A stretch of DNA of 7,655 bases. Origin: an archaeon (lineage in GTDB: Archaea; Thermoproteota; Nitrososphaeria; Nitrososphaerales; UBA183). The translations under genes and the position numbers were made by a program. The notes under the pieces are model-generated. The model was not told where the DNA came from. It saw only the letters and a list, made by a program, of their open reading frames with translations, and did not search any database. Within the stretch, counting starts at the first letter, position 1. Every line of letters starts with the position of its first letter. The stretch is from positions 1 to 7,655 of the forward strand of contig JAJYNM010000038.1 of assembly GCA_021786335.1 (NCBI GenBank). The letters are read 5' to 3'. Below are positions 1 to 6,683 of this stretch, piece by piece.

Positions 1-52
1 ACTGGGCCCGCTGCTTGCCTATTTCCAGGGGTTGGTGAATTTCGTTGGCTAG
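1..52 (+). CDS. kdpA: KdpA C-terminus (K+-transporting ATPase, K+-binding/channel subunit), partial
   Basis: Only the last 16 codons are present (frame begins at base 2, TAG at 50-52), reading LGPLLAYFQGLVNFVG. The LGP followed by a short hydrophobic tail resembles the usual end of KdpA, the membrane subunit that selects and conducts K+ in the KdpFABC pump. The main support is position: kdpA normally comes directly before kdpB. Here the reading frame runs 8 bases into kdpB, so the two genes overlap, which implies co-transcription and probably translational coupling. The fragment alone would be too short to identify. Confidence 0.75.
   Translation, partial: LGPLLAYFQGLVNFVG
34..38 (+). promoter_or_regulatory. 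Ribosome binding site for kdpB (decides the TTG start)
   Basis: GGTGA lies inside the end of kdpA, six bases before the TTG at 45. It matches the 3' end of 16S rRNA (anti-SD ...UCACC). The later in-frame candidates, GTG at 75 and GTG at 93, have no comparable site at the right distance, so this element favours the TTG. Confidence 0.5.
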
Positions 53-2204
53 GCACGTCCCCGGCCTCGACAGGGTGCTTGGCAGGGCGAGGGTGTCACG
101 CCGCCCATCTGCGCTGACGGCCAAGACACTGACGGAGTCTGTCGTCAGGCTGAGCCCCGCTTCTCTCCTCTCAAACCCCGTGATGCTGATTGTGGAGCTG
201 GCTTTCTTCGTCGTCGCAGCCATGGCTGCATTCCCCCACGCCTTCGTCCCATTCGCAAGCCCTGGCGACAGGGGGTTCTACGTCGAGGTAGCCGCTATCC
301 TTGTCGTCACCGTCTGGTTCAGCACCCTCTCTGACTCGCTGGCTGAACAGCAGGCGAAGAACACCGCGAATGCCCTGAAACAATTGGAGACCGAGGTCCC
401 GGCAAAGAAGGTCGTCACCGAGGGCTGGGAGCGGGAGATCGTCCGCACCAGGTCTACCATGCTCCAGAAGGGGGACTTGATCCTGCTGGAGAAGGGCGAC
501 GTCGTCCCCGTGGACGCGGAGGTCCTGGAAGGGATAGCCATGCTGGACGAGTCCCTTGTCACAGGCGAGTCCGCGCCCGTCCGGAAGGCCCCCGGCGACA
601 GCCTGATCGGGGGCTCGAAGGTAGCAAGTGACACCATGACCGCCAGGGTGGCCGTGAACCCGGGCGAAAGCTACCTCGACCAGATGGTCCGCCTGGTCGA
701 GTCCTCCAAGCGCCCCAAGACCCCCAACGAAGTGGCGATCACCATGGTCATCTTCGGCCTGTCCGCCGTCTTCACCATAATCGTAGCCTCGATCCTCGGG
801 CTCTCCGTCGCCCTGGGGCTCAGGGTAGACCTTTCAGTCCTGATTGCCCTGTATGTCTGCCTCCTCCCCACCACCATCGGCGCCCTGCTCCCGGCCATCG
901 GCCTCTCAGGCATAAGCCGGCTCTACGAAAGGAAGGTGGTCGCGAAGTCCGGAAAGGCCATAGAAACGGCCGGGGACACCGACGCCATACTCCTGGACAA
1001 GACCGGGACCATCACAGTCGGCAACAGGCAGGCGGTCGAGATGATACCTCTGGGGGCCAGGACGGAGAAGGAAGTTGGGGAGGCGGCGTTCCTCTCGTCG
1101 TGGTTCGACGACACCCCGGAAGGGAGGAGCATCATCAGGCTCGCCCATGAGAAGGGTTTCGTCCCAAGGGAGCTTAATGCCTTGTCCCTGTCCGAGGTCT
1201 ACGACTTCTCAGCCCAGACCAGGACGAGCGGAGTCAAGCTCCACTTCGGCTCCAGTTTCGTCCTCCCCAAAGGGAGCATCCAGAGGGTCAGGAGAAAGTT
1301 CTTCCTAGAAGATTCCAGCGAGCAGGGGATGCACCTCTCAGGGGAAGAGACGGAGATAGTGAAGGGGGCTCCAGACTCCTTCCTGAGGTCTGGATTCGTT
1401 GTCCCGAAAGGATTCCAGGAGCTGGTAGACACGGTCGCCTCAGAAGGTGACACCCCGATGGCCGTCGCCAAAGACCACGAAGTGATAGGGCTGGTCAGGC
1501 TGAAAGACGTCCTGAAACCAGGGACCAGGGAGAAGATAGAAGCCGTCAAAGCCATGGGTATCAGGCCTGTGATGATAACCGGGGACCAGCCCCTCACCGC
1601 CAGGAGCATAGCCTCAGAGGTGGGGATAGAAGAGTTCGTGGCGAAGGTGAAACCAGAAGACAAGTACAGCATCGTACTGAAGGAGCAGTCGCAGAACCAC
1701 GTCGTAGCCATGATAGGCGACGGGACCAACGACGCCCCAGCCCTCGCGGCGGCCGACGTCGGCCTGGCCATGAACTCAGGGACCGAGGCCGCCAAGGAGG
1801 CTGCCAACATGGTGGACCTCGAATCGAACCCGGCGAAGGTTATCGACGTTGTCCTGCTCGGCAAGCAACTTCTGATGACGAGAGGGGCGGTGACAGCCTT
1901 CAGCATCTCCAACGACGTCGCGAAGTACTTCGCCATCCTCCCGGTCATGTTCGCCACGGCATTCCCTGCTCTCAGGTCGCTCAACGTACTGGGACTGGGC
2001 CTTCAGACAGCCGTCCTCTCTGCCCTCGTCTTCAACGCCATAGTGATCCCCTTGCTCATACCGCTGGCGATGCGCGGGGTTACATTCAAGCCCTCCAGCA
2101 CCATGTCGCTCTTCCTCAGGAACGTACTAATCTACGGCGTGGGTGGGGTGGTCGTCCCCTTCGTCGGCATAAAACTCATCGACATGCTCCTGGGGGTCCT
2201 GTAG
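45..2204 (+). CDS. kdpB: KdpB, P-type ATPase subunit of the K+ uptake pump
   Basis: KdpB is the ATP-hydrolysing subunit of KdpFABC and drives K+ import across the cytoplasmic membrane at low external K+. At 719 residues it is somewhat longer than the E. coli protein (682). Visible motifs are TGES (173-176, A domain), PTT in TM4 (275-277), DKTGT with the phosphorylated Asp318, DDTPEGRS (355-362), the FSAQTRTSG nucleotide-binding segment (388-396), KGA (440-442), MITGD (510-514) and GDGTND (558-563). The TM5 coupling pair appears as Asp624 and Lys627 in SNDVAKYFA. Membrane segments lie near 43-65, 80-97, 230-258, 262-293 and in the C-terminal 100 residues. The TTG start places NPVM at residue 44, close to its place in E. 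coli. The gene overlaps kdpA and ends nine bases before kdpC. The N domain carries an insertion of about 30 residues. Confidence 0.97.
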   Translation: MARHVPGLDRVLGRARVSRRPSALTAKTLTESVVRLSPASLLSNPVMLIVELAFFVVAAMAAFPHAFVPFASPGDRGFYVEVAAILVVTVWFSTLSDSLAEQQAKNTANALKQLETEVPAKKVVTEGWEREIVRTRSTMLQKGDLILLEKGDVVPVDAEVLEGIAMLDESLVTGESAPVRKAPGDSLIGGSKVASDTMTARVAVNPGESYLDQMVRLVESSKRPKTPNEVAITMVIFGLSAVFTIIVASILGLSVALGLRVDLSVLIALYVCLLPTTIGALLPAIGLSGISRLYERKVVAKSGKAIETAGDTDAILLDKTGTITVGNRQAVEMIPLGARTEKEVGEAAFLSSWFDDTPEGRSIIRLAHEKGFVPRELNALSLSEVYDFSAQTRTSGVKLHFGSSFVLPKGSIQRVRRKFFLEDSSEQGMHLSGEETEIVKGAPDSFLRSGFVVPKGFQELVDTVASEGDTPMAVAKDHEVIGLVRLKDVLKPGTREKIEAVKAMGIRPVMITGDQPLTARSIASEVGIEEFVAKVKPEDKYSIVLKEQSQNHVVAMIGDGTNDAPALAAADVGLAMNSGTEAAKEAANMVDLESNPAKVIDVVLLGKQLLMTRGAVTAFSISNDVAKYFAILPVMFATAFPALRSLNVLGLGLQTAVLSALVFNAIVIPLLIPLAMRGVTFKPSSTMSLFLRNVLIYGVGGVVVPFVGIKLIDMLLGVL

Positions 2205-2212
2205 GGGGAGGG
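2205..2212 (+). promoter_or_regulatory. Shine-Dalgarno-like purine run before kdpC
   Basis: GGGGAGGG fills the gap between the kdpB stop and the kdpC ATG. It contains a GGAGG core at 2207-2211, but only two bases separate that core from the ATG, which is tighter than usual. Ribosomes finishing kdpB may simply reinitiate here. The ATG at 2214 is kept because the conserved RP before the KdpC membrane helix must be inside the protein. Confidence 0.5.
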
Positions 2213-2213
2213 C

Positions 2214-2684
2214 ATGAGCACAAGGAGTTCGAGGTGGAGGAAGTACAGGCCAGTGATCGCGCTCTCCATCCTCTCGATGCTAGTATGTGGCCTCGCCTAT
2301 CCGCTGCTGATAACCGGCGTCGCGCAAGCCGCGCTGCCATACCAGGCAGACGGGAGCCAGGCCCAGCTGGGAGGGAGGGCTGTCGGCTCGTATTACATCG
2401 ACAACGGCTTCACCTTGCCGGCGTTCTTCCATGGGAGGAACGAGACCAACCCACTCACGGCGTCGGCTTCAGGCGTGGACCCCGATATCACAGTCGCGGA
2501 AGCGCTCTCCCAGGTCCCGAGGATATCCAACACCACCGGCATAGCCGGGTCGAGCCTCGTCGCCCTGGTGATGTCCCACGAGCATTGGACCCTTTGGGTC
2601 ACAGGGACCCCCTATGTGAACGTCCTGGAGCTCAACCTCGCGCTCATCGCGGCCTACCCGTCGTCTTATCCAGGTTATGCCTGA
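2214..2684 (+). CDS. kdpC: KdpC, short form of the K+-pump accessory subunit
   Basis: KdpC is the single-span subunit that associates with KdpA and KdpB and is thought to raise K+ or ATP affinity of the pump. A basic N-terminus (residues 1-12) is followed by one hydrophobic helix (about 13-38, ending near YPLL at 29-32). Then come the family markers FFHGR (71-75), SASGVDPDIT (84-93) and the C-terminal VNVLELNLAL (135-144). All are clear counterparts of E. coli YFHGR, SASGLDNNIT and VNIVELNLAL. The protein has 156 residues against about 190 in E. coli. The loss lies between FHGR and SASG, where the usual NPQASGGSN segment and the helix after it are missing with no frame break. It is the last kdp gene of the operon; no kdpD, kdpE or universal-stress (kdpQ-like) gene follows. 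Confidence 0.93.
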   Translation: MSTRSSRWRKYRPVIALSILSMLVCGLAYPLLITGVAQAALPYQADGSQAQLGGRAVGSYYIDNGFTLPAFFHGRNETNPLTASASGVDPDITVAEALSQVPRISNTTGIAGSSLVALVMSHEHWTLWVTGTPYVNVLELNLALIAAYPSSYPGYA

Positions 2685-2691
2685 CCTGGCT

Positions 2692-2994
2692 TCAGCCCTT
2701 GGACGCGCGGCGGTGCTTTGCTTCTTCCCTTTTCAACTTCATTTCACGCTCCTTTTGCCTCAGGCGGTCGTACTCACCTAGAGGGCCCTCATGTTCGGTG
2801 TACCCGTGGTACATCTCGAAGGTCCTCCTGACCATCTCCTCGGCGTCCCTGTCCCTCCTGGCCAGTTTCACCGAAAGGTTCCGCCTGTCGAGGACGGTCC
2901 ACGCAACCCCTGTCTGCTTCCTGAGCGCCTCAATCGCCTGCTCCATGGCATACTCGTTCCCGAAGAGCCCTCTTATCTCCCAGGTCCCTGCCAT
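2692..2994 (-). CDS. Small protein of unknown function (100 aa), basic charged tail
   Basis: I do not recognise this family. The ATG at 2994 gives MAGTWEIRGLFGNEYAMEQA and onward. The pattern suggests a beta strand (4-11), a helix (13-28), a strand (31-44), then a long helix (48-62). A Gly/Tyr segment MYHGYTEHEGPLGEYDR (61-77) follows, and then a strongly charged Lys/Arg/Glu tail (78-99) likely to be helical. There is no signal peptide, membrane span or cysteine, so it should be cytoplasmic. The basic tail could bind nucleic acid or ribosome, which is speculation. It is probably real: it is the only long open frame across the 343-base gap between kdpC and the YyaL-type gene, it has a well-spaced TATA element, and it has a sensible composition. 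It is 33 bases downstream of the YyaL-type gene on the same strand and could also be read through from it. Confidence 0.8.
   Translation of the reverse strand: MAGTWEIRGLFGNEYAMEQAIEALRKQTGVAWTVLDRRNLSVKLARRDRDAEEMVRRTFEMYHGYTEHEGPLGEYDRLRQKEREMKLKREEAKHRRASKG
2722..2756 (+). terminator. Possible oligo-T terminator for the kdp operon
   Basis: A pyrimidine-rich stretch begins about 38 bases past the kdpC stop and holds several T runs (TTTT at 2730-2733, TTT at 2742-2744, TTTT at 2753-2756). Archaeal RNA polymerase can terminate at such runs without a hairpin. The stretch lies inside the convergent small gene, where its complement encodes a Lys-rich tail, so the T content may be only a coding effect. 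Confidence 0.3.
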
Positions 2995-3018
2995 CTCGTT
3001 CCCGTCATCTGAAGGCCG

Positions 3019-3024
3019 ATAAAA
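3019..3024 (-). promoter_or_regulatory. TATA box for the 100-aa gene, leaderless promoter
   Basis: On the - strand this reads TTTTAT, centred about 27 bases before the A of the ATG at 2994. That is the spacing from an archaeal TATA box to a transcription start, so the mRNA would begin at or next to the start codon. No Shine-Dalgarno sequence precedes the ATG, which agrees with a leaderless transcript. An upstream ATG at 3008 is out of frame and too close to the TATA box. Confidence 0.6.
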
Positions 3025-3027
3025 GGT

Positions 3028-5049
3028 CTAACCCGCTCTCAGTTGGGACGCGAGTTCCGCCGCGCTCTTGGCGGGGAGATTGCACGTGCTGTTCACGCAG
3101 ACGTAGGCCATGGGTCCGGCTCCGGGCCTCCTACCCTCGAGCAGGGGGACGACCTTCGAGAGCGTCGGCCAGTTTGTTTCCGTCCCGATCACGAGGACCC
3201 TGTCGGGTGAGTACGTCCCATAGACAGCTTCGACGAAGGGCTTGGCTTCGGAGAACCGGCTGGCAGCCAACACGACCTCCCTCGACCCGTTCGTGAGCAG
3301 GTCAAGTGCCGCGAGCATGCATGTGTGGCCGGTCGGGTTTTCGCTCAGTTCCTTCCCGAACGCCTTCAGCGTCCTCTCCGCGGCTTTCCTCAGCGGGTCC
3401 CTCCCCGTCAGCGCGCCGAGGCGCGCGAGGTCCAAGGCTGCCACCGAATTCCCTGACGGGGCGGGGCCGTCATAGCTCTCCTTCACTCTCGCAGGCTGCT
3501 GCTCAAGCGCCATGTAAAATCCGCCGGACTCGCCGTCCTCGAACTCCAGCATGGCGTCCGCCAGCCTGAGAGAGTCCTGGAGCCTATCCGGGTCCCCGGT
3601 AGCCTCGAACAGGTCCAACATCCCCATTATGAAGAATGCGTAGTCTTCTAGCGTCCCAGGCAGCGCAGCTTCGCCGTCGGCGTACCTGCGGAACAGCCTT
3701 CCGTCATCGTGCAGTTTCCTCAGGACGAAGTCTGCAGCCCCGGACGCTTCCGCCACGAGCGCGTCGTCGCGGAGCACCCTACCGGTGAACGCGAGCGCGG
3801 ATATGGCGAGCCCGTTCCATGACGTCAAGACCTTCGTGTCTGTCTTCGGCCTAGGCCTCTCGAGCCTCCTGGCATACAGCGCCCGCCTGACCCTGGCTGC
3901 GGCTGCCTGCTCGTCCTTCGAATGCGCCCTCCCGAATTCGAGGTGGAGCAAACTCCGCCCTTCGAAGTTGCCTGTCTTGGTCACTCCATACACCTTGCTG
4001 AACGCCTCGCCATCTTCCGCACCGACGCATTCGATGATCTCCTGCGGGGTCCAGCTGTAGTAAGCCCCCTCTCCTTCGGTCGTGTCCGCGTCCTGGGCGG
4101 AGTAGAATCCTCCTTCTGAGCCCTTCATTTCGCCCACGATCCACCCTAGAGCTTCCCGGGCGACGTCCGCGTACTCGGCTTTCCCGGTGAGCTGATGCGC
4201 CTCGGCGTACGTCCTAGCCAAGAGCGCGTTGTCGTAGAGCATCTTCTCGAAGTGAGGCACCAGCCACTCCCTGTCGGTGGAGTAGCGGTGGAACCCGCCC
4301 CCGAGGTGGTCCCTTATACCCCCGGCCATCATCCCGTCCAGCGTCTTCAACGCGCTGGCCTTAGCCAGCTCCTTCCCGGTCCTGAAGTGGTACCGCATGA
4401 GGAACCCCAGAGTGACCGGCAGCGGGAACTTCGGGTCAGTGCCGAACCCTCCGCGGGCGGAGTCGAAGGTGGACATCAGGCCCGCGTAACACTCGTCCAG
4501 CGCATCCCTCGCGGGCTCTGCCGCCCCCTTTCCGCTCGCATGGAGAACCCTTGACACCTCACCCGCGTTGGCTGACACCTCAGCCCTCTTCTCCTTCCAG
4601 AGATTCGCGACGAACTGCAAGACCTGCATGAAGCTCGGCATCCCCTGGCGAGGCTCGGGGGGGAAGTACGTCCCTCCGTAGAACGGCTCGAGGCCGGGGG
4701 TGAGGAAGACGCTCAGCGGCCACCCGCCCCCGCCGGTCATCGCCTGGACGGCCGCCATGTAGTACGCGTCGACCTCCGGCCTTTCCTCTCTGTCGACCTT
4801 GATGGGGATGAAGTTCTTGTTGATGAAGGCGGCTGTCCTTGGGTCTTCGAACGACTCCTTCGCAAGGACGTGGCACCAGTGGCATGTAGAGTACCCTATG
4901 CTCAGGAATATCGGCTTGCCGTCGTTCTTCGCCTTGGCCAGCGCCTCATTGCACCAGGGCCACCAGTCCACCGGGTTGTAGGCGTGCTCCAGCAGGTATG
5001 GGCTCTTCTCCTTCGCCAGCCTGTTGGGTGTCCTGTTCTCCAACTCCAC
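3028..5049 (-). CDS. YyaL/SPATA20-type protein: DUF255 thioredoxin-like domain plus six-hairpin glycosidase-like domain
   Basis: This is a full-length member (673 residues) of the conserved family that includes B. subtilis YyaL and human SPATA20, whose biochemical role is unsettled. The N-terminal DUF255 domain spans about residues 5-165. It has [17 protein letters not shown] (16-32), the redox-like motif CHWCH (56-60), [11 protein letters not shown] (84-94) and [11 protein letters not shown] (108-118). The rest is an alpha/alpha-toroid region with repeated GGF elements, such as [17 protein letters not shown] (243-259), [17 protein letters not shown] (267-283) and [12 protein letters not shown] (409-420). 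It ends with the family C-x4-C in [12 protein letters not shown] (648-659). The frame is open up to 5292, but I chose GTG at 5049: similarity starts right after it, a longer form would run into the divergent gene, and a TATA-like element sits about 25 bases upstream. No signal peptide is seen, so it is probably cytosolic. Confidence 0.93.
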   Translation of the reverse strand: MELENRTPNRLAKEKSPYLLEHAYNPVDWWPWCNEALAKAKNDGKPIFLSIGYSTCHWCHVLAKESFEDPRTAAFINKNFIPIKVDREERPEVDAYYMAAVQAMTGGGGWPLSVFLTPGLEPFYGGTYFPPEPRQGMPSFMQVLQFVANLWKEKRAEVSANAGEVSRVLHASGKGAAEPARDALDECYAGLMSTFDSARGGFGTDPKFPLPVTLGFLMRYHFRTGKELAKASALKTLDGMMAGGIRDHLGGGFHRYSTDREWLVPHFEKMLYDNALLARTYAEAHQLTGKAEYADVAREALGWIVGEMKGSEGGFYSAQDADTTEGEGAYYSWTPQEIIECVGAEDGEAFSKVYGVTKTGNFEGRSLLHLEFGRAHSKDEQAAAARVRRALYARRLERPRPKTDTKVLTSWNGLAISALAFTGRVLRDDALVAEASGAADFVLRKLHDDGRLFRRYADGEAALPGTLEDYAFFIMGMLDLFEATGDPDRLQDSLRLADAMLEFEDGESGGFYMALEQQPARVKESYDGPAPSGNSVAALDLARLGALTGRDPLRKAAERTLKAFGKELSENPTGHTCMLAALDLLTNGSREVVLAASRFSEAKPFVEAVYGTYSPDRVLVIGTETNWPTLSKVVPLLEGRRPGAGPMAYVCVNSTCNLPAKSAAELASQLRAG

Positions 5050-5069
5050 TTGGCCGACGTGACGCGGTC

Positions 5070-5077
5070 TAATTGAA
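5070..5077 (-). promoter_or_regulatory. TATA-like element for the YyaL-type gene
   Basis: The - strand reads TTCAATTA, centred about 25 bases before the GTG at 5049. No Shine-Dalgarno sequence lies between them, so a leaderless transcript starting at the GTG is likely. The element supports that start over the longer open frame. It is an imperfect TATA match, hence moderate confidence. Confidence 0.4.
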
Positions 5078-5097
5078 GTTGTCTCCAGGGAACAACG

Positions 5098-5103
5098 TTT
5101 AAC
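5098..5103 (+). promoter_or_regulatory. Possible TATA element for the MFS gene
   Basis: TTTAAC is the most A/T-rich hexamer upstream of the MFS start in this divergent intergenic region (5050-5152). It would place transcription near 5127 and leave a leader of about 26 bases. The pair AGCCC (5111-5115) and GGGCT (5127-5131) could form a short stem at this point. The assignment is weak. Confidence 0.25.
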
Positions 5104-5142
5104 ATTCCTCAGCCCACTGCAAGCCAGGGCTATGCTGCCCGC

Positions 5143-5146
5143 GTGA
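5143..5146 (+). promoter_or_regulatory. Weak ribosome binding site for the MFS gene
   Basis: GTGA sits six bases before the TTG at 5153, the same spacing as the GGTGA before kdpB. Its TGA is also the in-frame stop that bounds the MFS open frame upstream, so no earlier start is possible. Confidence 0.3.
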
Positions 5147-5152
5147 CCTTCT

Positions 5153-6613
5153 TTGCAGTACAAGTGGACAGTCCTTACGGTAACCACGGTCGGTGTGCTC
5201 ATGTCCGGCATCGACTCGAGGATTATCGTGATCGGCATCCCCGAGGTCGCCGCCGCCCTGGGGGCCGGGGCAGAGCAGGCGATCTGGTTCACCCAGGCTT
5301 ACGTCTTCGGTAGCACAGTCGCTCTCCTCTTCATCGGGAGGGTGAGCGACATGATGGGGAGGGTGAAGATATACGCCGTCGGGTTCCTCATATTCACCAT
5401 AGGGTCCTTCCTTACCAGCATCTCGCCCTCTCCTGACTACGTCATCATCTTCAGGATCCTGCAGGGGCTTGGGTCTGCGGCTCTCTTCGCAAACAGCGCT
5501 GCCATCATCACCGACGCCACCCCCAGCGACGAACTCGGACTCTTCCTGGGCATCAACCAGGTCGCCTTCAGGGTCGGGGCCATGGCAGGCCTGACCCTCA
5601 GCGGCCTGATACTCCTGTTCCTGGACTGGCGTGTCCTCTTCTACATCAACGTCCCTATCGGGATCTTCGGCACGCTTTGGGCGCGCCGAAGGCTGAAGGA
5701 GGTCTCCAAGCCGGAAAGGGGAGTCCCAATGGACTGGGGCGGGTTCTTCACCTTTACGGCCGCTATAGTCCTCCTGCTGCTCGCCCTCACCTACGCGGCT
5801 TACGGTAACTTCCCTCCAGAGGAGCTGGCCCTCCTGCTCGCAGGCGCTGCCTTCTTCTTCGCCCTCTTCATCCTGAGAGAGCGCAGGGACCCCTATCCAC
5901 TGCTCAACCTCGGGCTCTTGAGGATCAGGGAGTTCACGGGGGGCGTGACCGCCCAGATGATCAACTCGCTCTCCTGGGGTGCGGTCATACTCCTGCTGAG
6001 CCTCTATCTGCAGCTGGTGAAGGGGATGTCCCCCTTCGCCGCCGGAATCGCCATCATCCCATTTGACATCGCCTTCCTCGCAGTCGGGCCCCTCAGCGGT
6101 CGCCTCTCGGACAGATTCGGGCACATGCCTTTCACCACGGCCGGGCTGGCGATAATCAGCGGATCCCTCCTGCTCTTCTCCACCACCACGGTGTCCACGC
6201 CATACCTCGCGCTGGCAGGCTATCTGATAGTCTTCGGGGTTGGCCTGGGGGTCTTCAGTTCCCCCAACATGAGCTCGATCATGGGCTCCGTCCCGCCCTC
6301 GGCGAGAGGGGTGGCGTCGGGGGTGCGCGCCACATTCTTCAACGTGGGATACGTCCTGAGCTTCAACGTTGCCCTGCTACTGATGACCACAGTGCTGCCG
6401 TACTCGACCATAACCGCGGTGATATCTTCTGGCAACCCTGCTGCCATCGCGGGTCTGGACAAGGCGCTGTTCGCCAGGGGCATCGATTACGCCTTCGAGG
6501 TCTCCGCAGCGATCAACGCGGCGGCCATCATCCCCTCTGTCCTCAGAGGAAAGCGTCCCGCAGCGCCTGCTCAAAGGAACGCGGAGCGCGTCGGCGGCTT
6601 CGAGCCTGAGTGA
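5153..6613 (+). CDS. Major facilitator superfamily transporter, DHA2 (14-TM, EmrB/QacA-like) type
   Basis: This is an integral membrane protein of 486 residues, the usual size for proton-coupled DHA2 exporters of drugs or other small organic molecules. The substrate cannot be read from sequence. TM1 ends in [14 protein letters not shown] (19-32), the counterpart of the LDxTIVNVALP signature. Motif A is GRVSDMMGR (62-70), and a second copy in the C-terminal half is GRLSDRFG (316-323). Motif B is [10 protein letters not shown] (100-109). The DHA2 hallmark [13 protein letters not shown] is at 158-170. Motif C (about 141-151, [10 protein letters not shown]) lacks the usual GP pair. Hydrophobic segments continue to about 464, then a short polar tail. 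The TTG start is the first possible one after an in-frame TGA at 5144 and gives a normal N-terminus with TM1 at residues 5-28. It is transcribed divergently from the YyaL-type gene. Confidence 0.92.
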   Translation: MQYKWTVLTVTTVGVLMSGIDSRIIVIGIPEVAAALGAGAEQAIWFTQAYVFGSTVALLFIGRVSDMMGRVKIYAVGFLIFTIGSFLTSISPSPDYVIIFRILQGLGSAALFANSAAIITDATPSDELGLFLGINQVAFRVGAMAGLTLSGLILLFLDWRVLFYINVPIGIFGTLWARRRLKEVSKPERGVPMDWGGFFTFTAAIVLLLLALTYAAYGNFPPEELALLLAGAAFFFALFILRERRDPYPLLNLGLLRIREFTGGVTAQMINSLSWGAVILLLSLYLQLVKGMSPFAAGIAIIPFDIAFLAVGPLSGRLSDRFGHMPFTTAGLAIISGSLLLFSTTTVSTPYLALAGYLIVFGVGLGVFSSPNMSSIMGSVPPSARGVASGVRATFFNVGYVLSFNVALLLMTTVLPYSTITAVISSGNPAAIAGLDKALFARGIDYAFEVSAAINAAAIIPSVLRGKRPAAPAQRNAERVGGFEPE

Positions 6614-6683
6614 CGCGGGGACTGTCCGGCGCACCTCAGCCTAAATTCAAATAGCGGGGTCGAGCTGCAGCGAGCAGACTGCT
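6614..6683 (+). promoter_or_regulatory. Intergenic region with TATA-like element before the aconitase gene
   Basis: This 70-base gap holds one A/T-rich island, CTAAATTCAAATA (6641-6653), in otherwise GC-rich DNA. Its centre is 34-37 bases before the ATG at 6684, so a start near 6676 would leave a leader of about eight bases. No Shine-Dalgarno sequence is obvious. No T-run terminator for the MFS gene is visible, so some read-through is possible. Confidence 0.45.

Noticed and set aside
1199..1984. Long - strand open frame (261 codons) opposite kdpB
   Set aside because: It is Ser/Thr-rich low-complexity translation opposite highly conserved P-type ATPase motifs (DKTGT to GDGTND), with no recognisable family.
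2234..3022. Open frame of 262 codons across kdpC and the small gene on the + strand
   Set aside because: It is out of frame with kdpC, overlaps two better-supported genes, and its product is Arg/Pro/Ser-rich without domain features.
5127..5140. GGGC/GCCC inverted pair before the MFS gene as a terminator or riboswitch
   Set aside because: Four base pairs with a six-base loop and no T run is within chance for GC-rich DNA, and no known riboswitch features are present.
5050..5292. N-terminal extension of the YyaL-type protein up to an ATG at 5292 (81 more residues)
   Set aside because: The added residues match nothing in the family. The extension crosses the promoter region and enters the divergent MFS coding sequence. 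A GTG with a TATA-like element 25 bases upstream fits better.
5099..6124. Long - strand open frame (341 codons) opposite the MFS gene
   Set aside because: Its product is extremely Glu/Asp/Gly/Pro-rich with no domain, the expected shadow of a GC-rich hydrophobic membrane protein. The + strand protein has clear MFS motifs.
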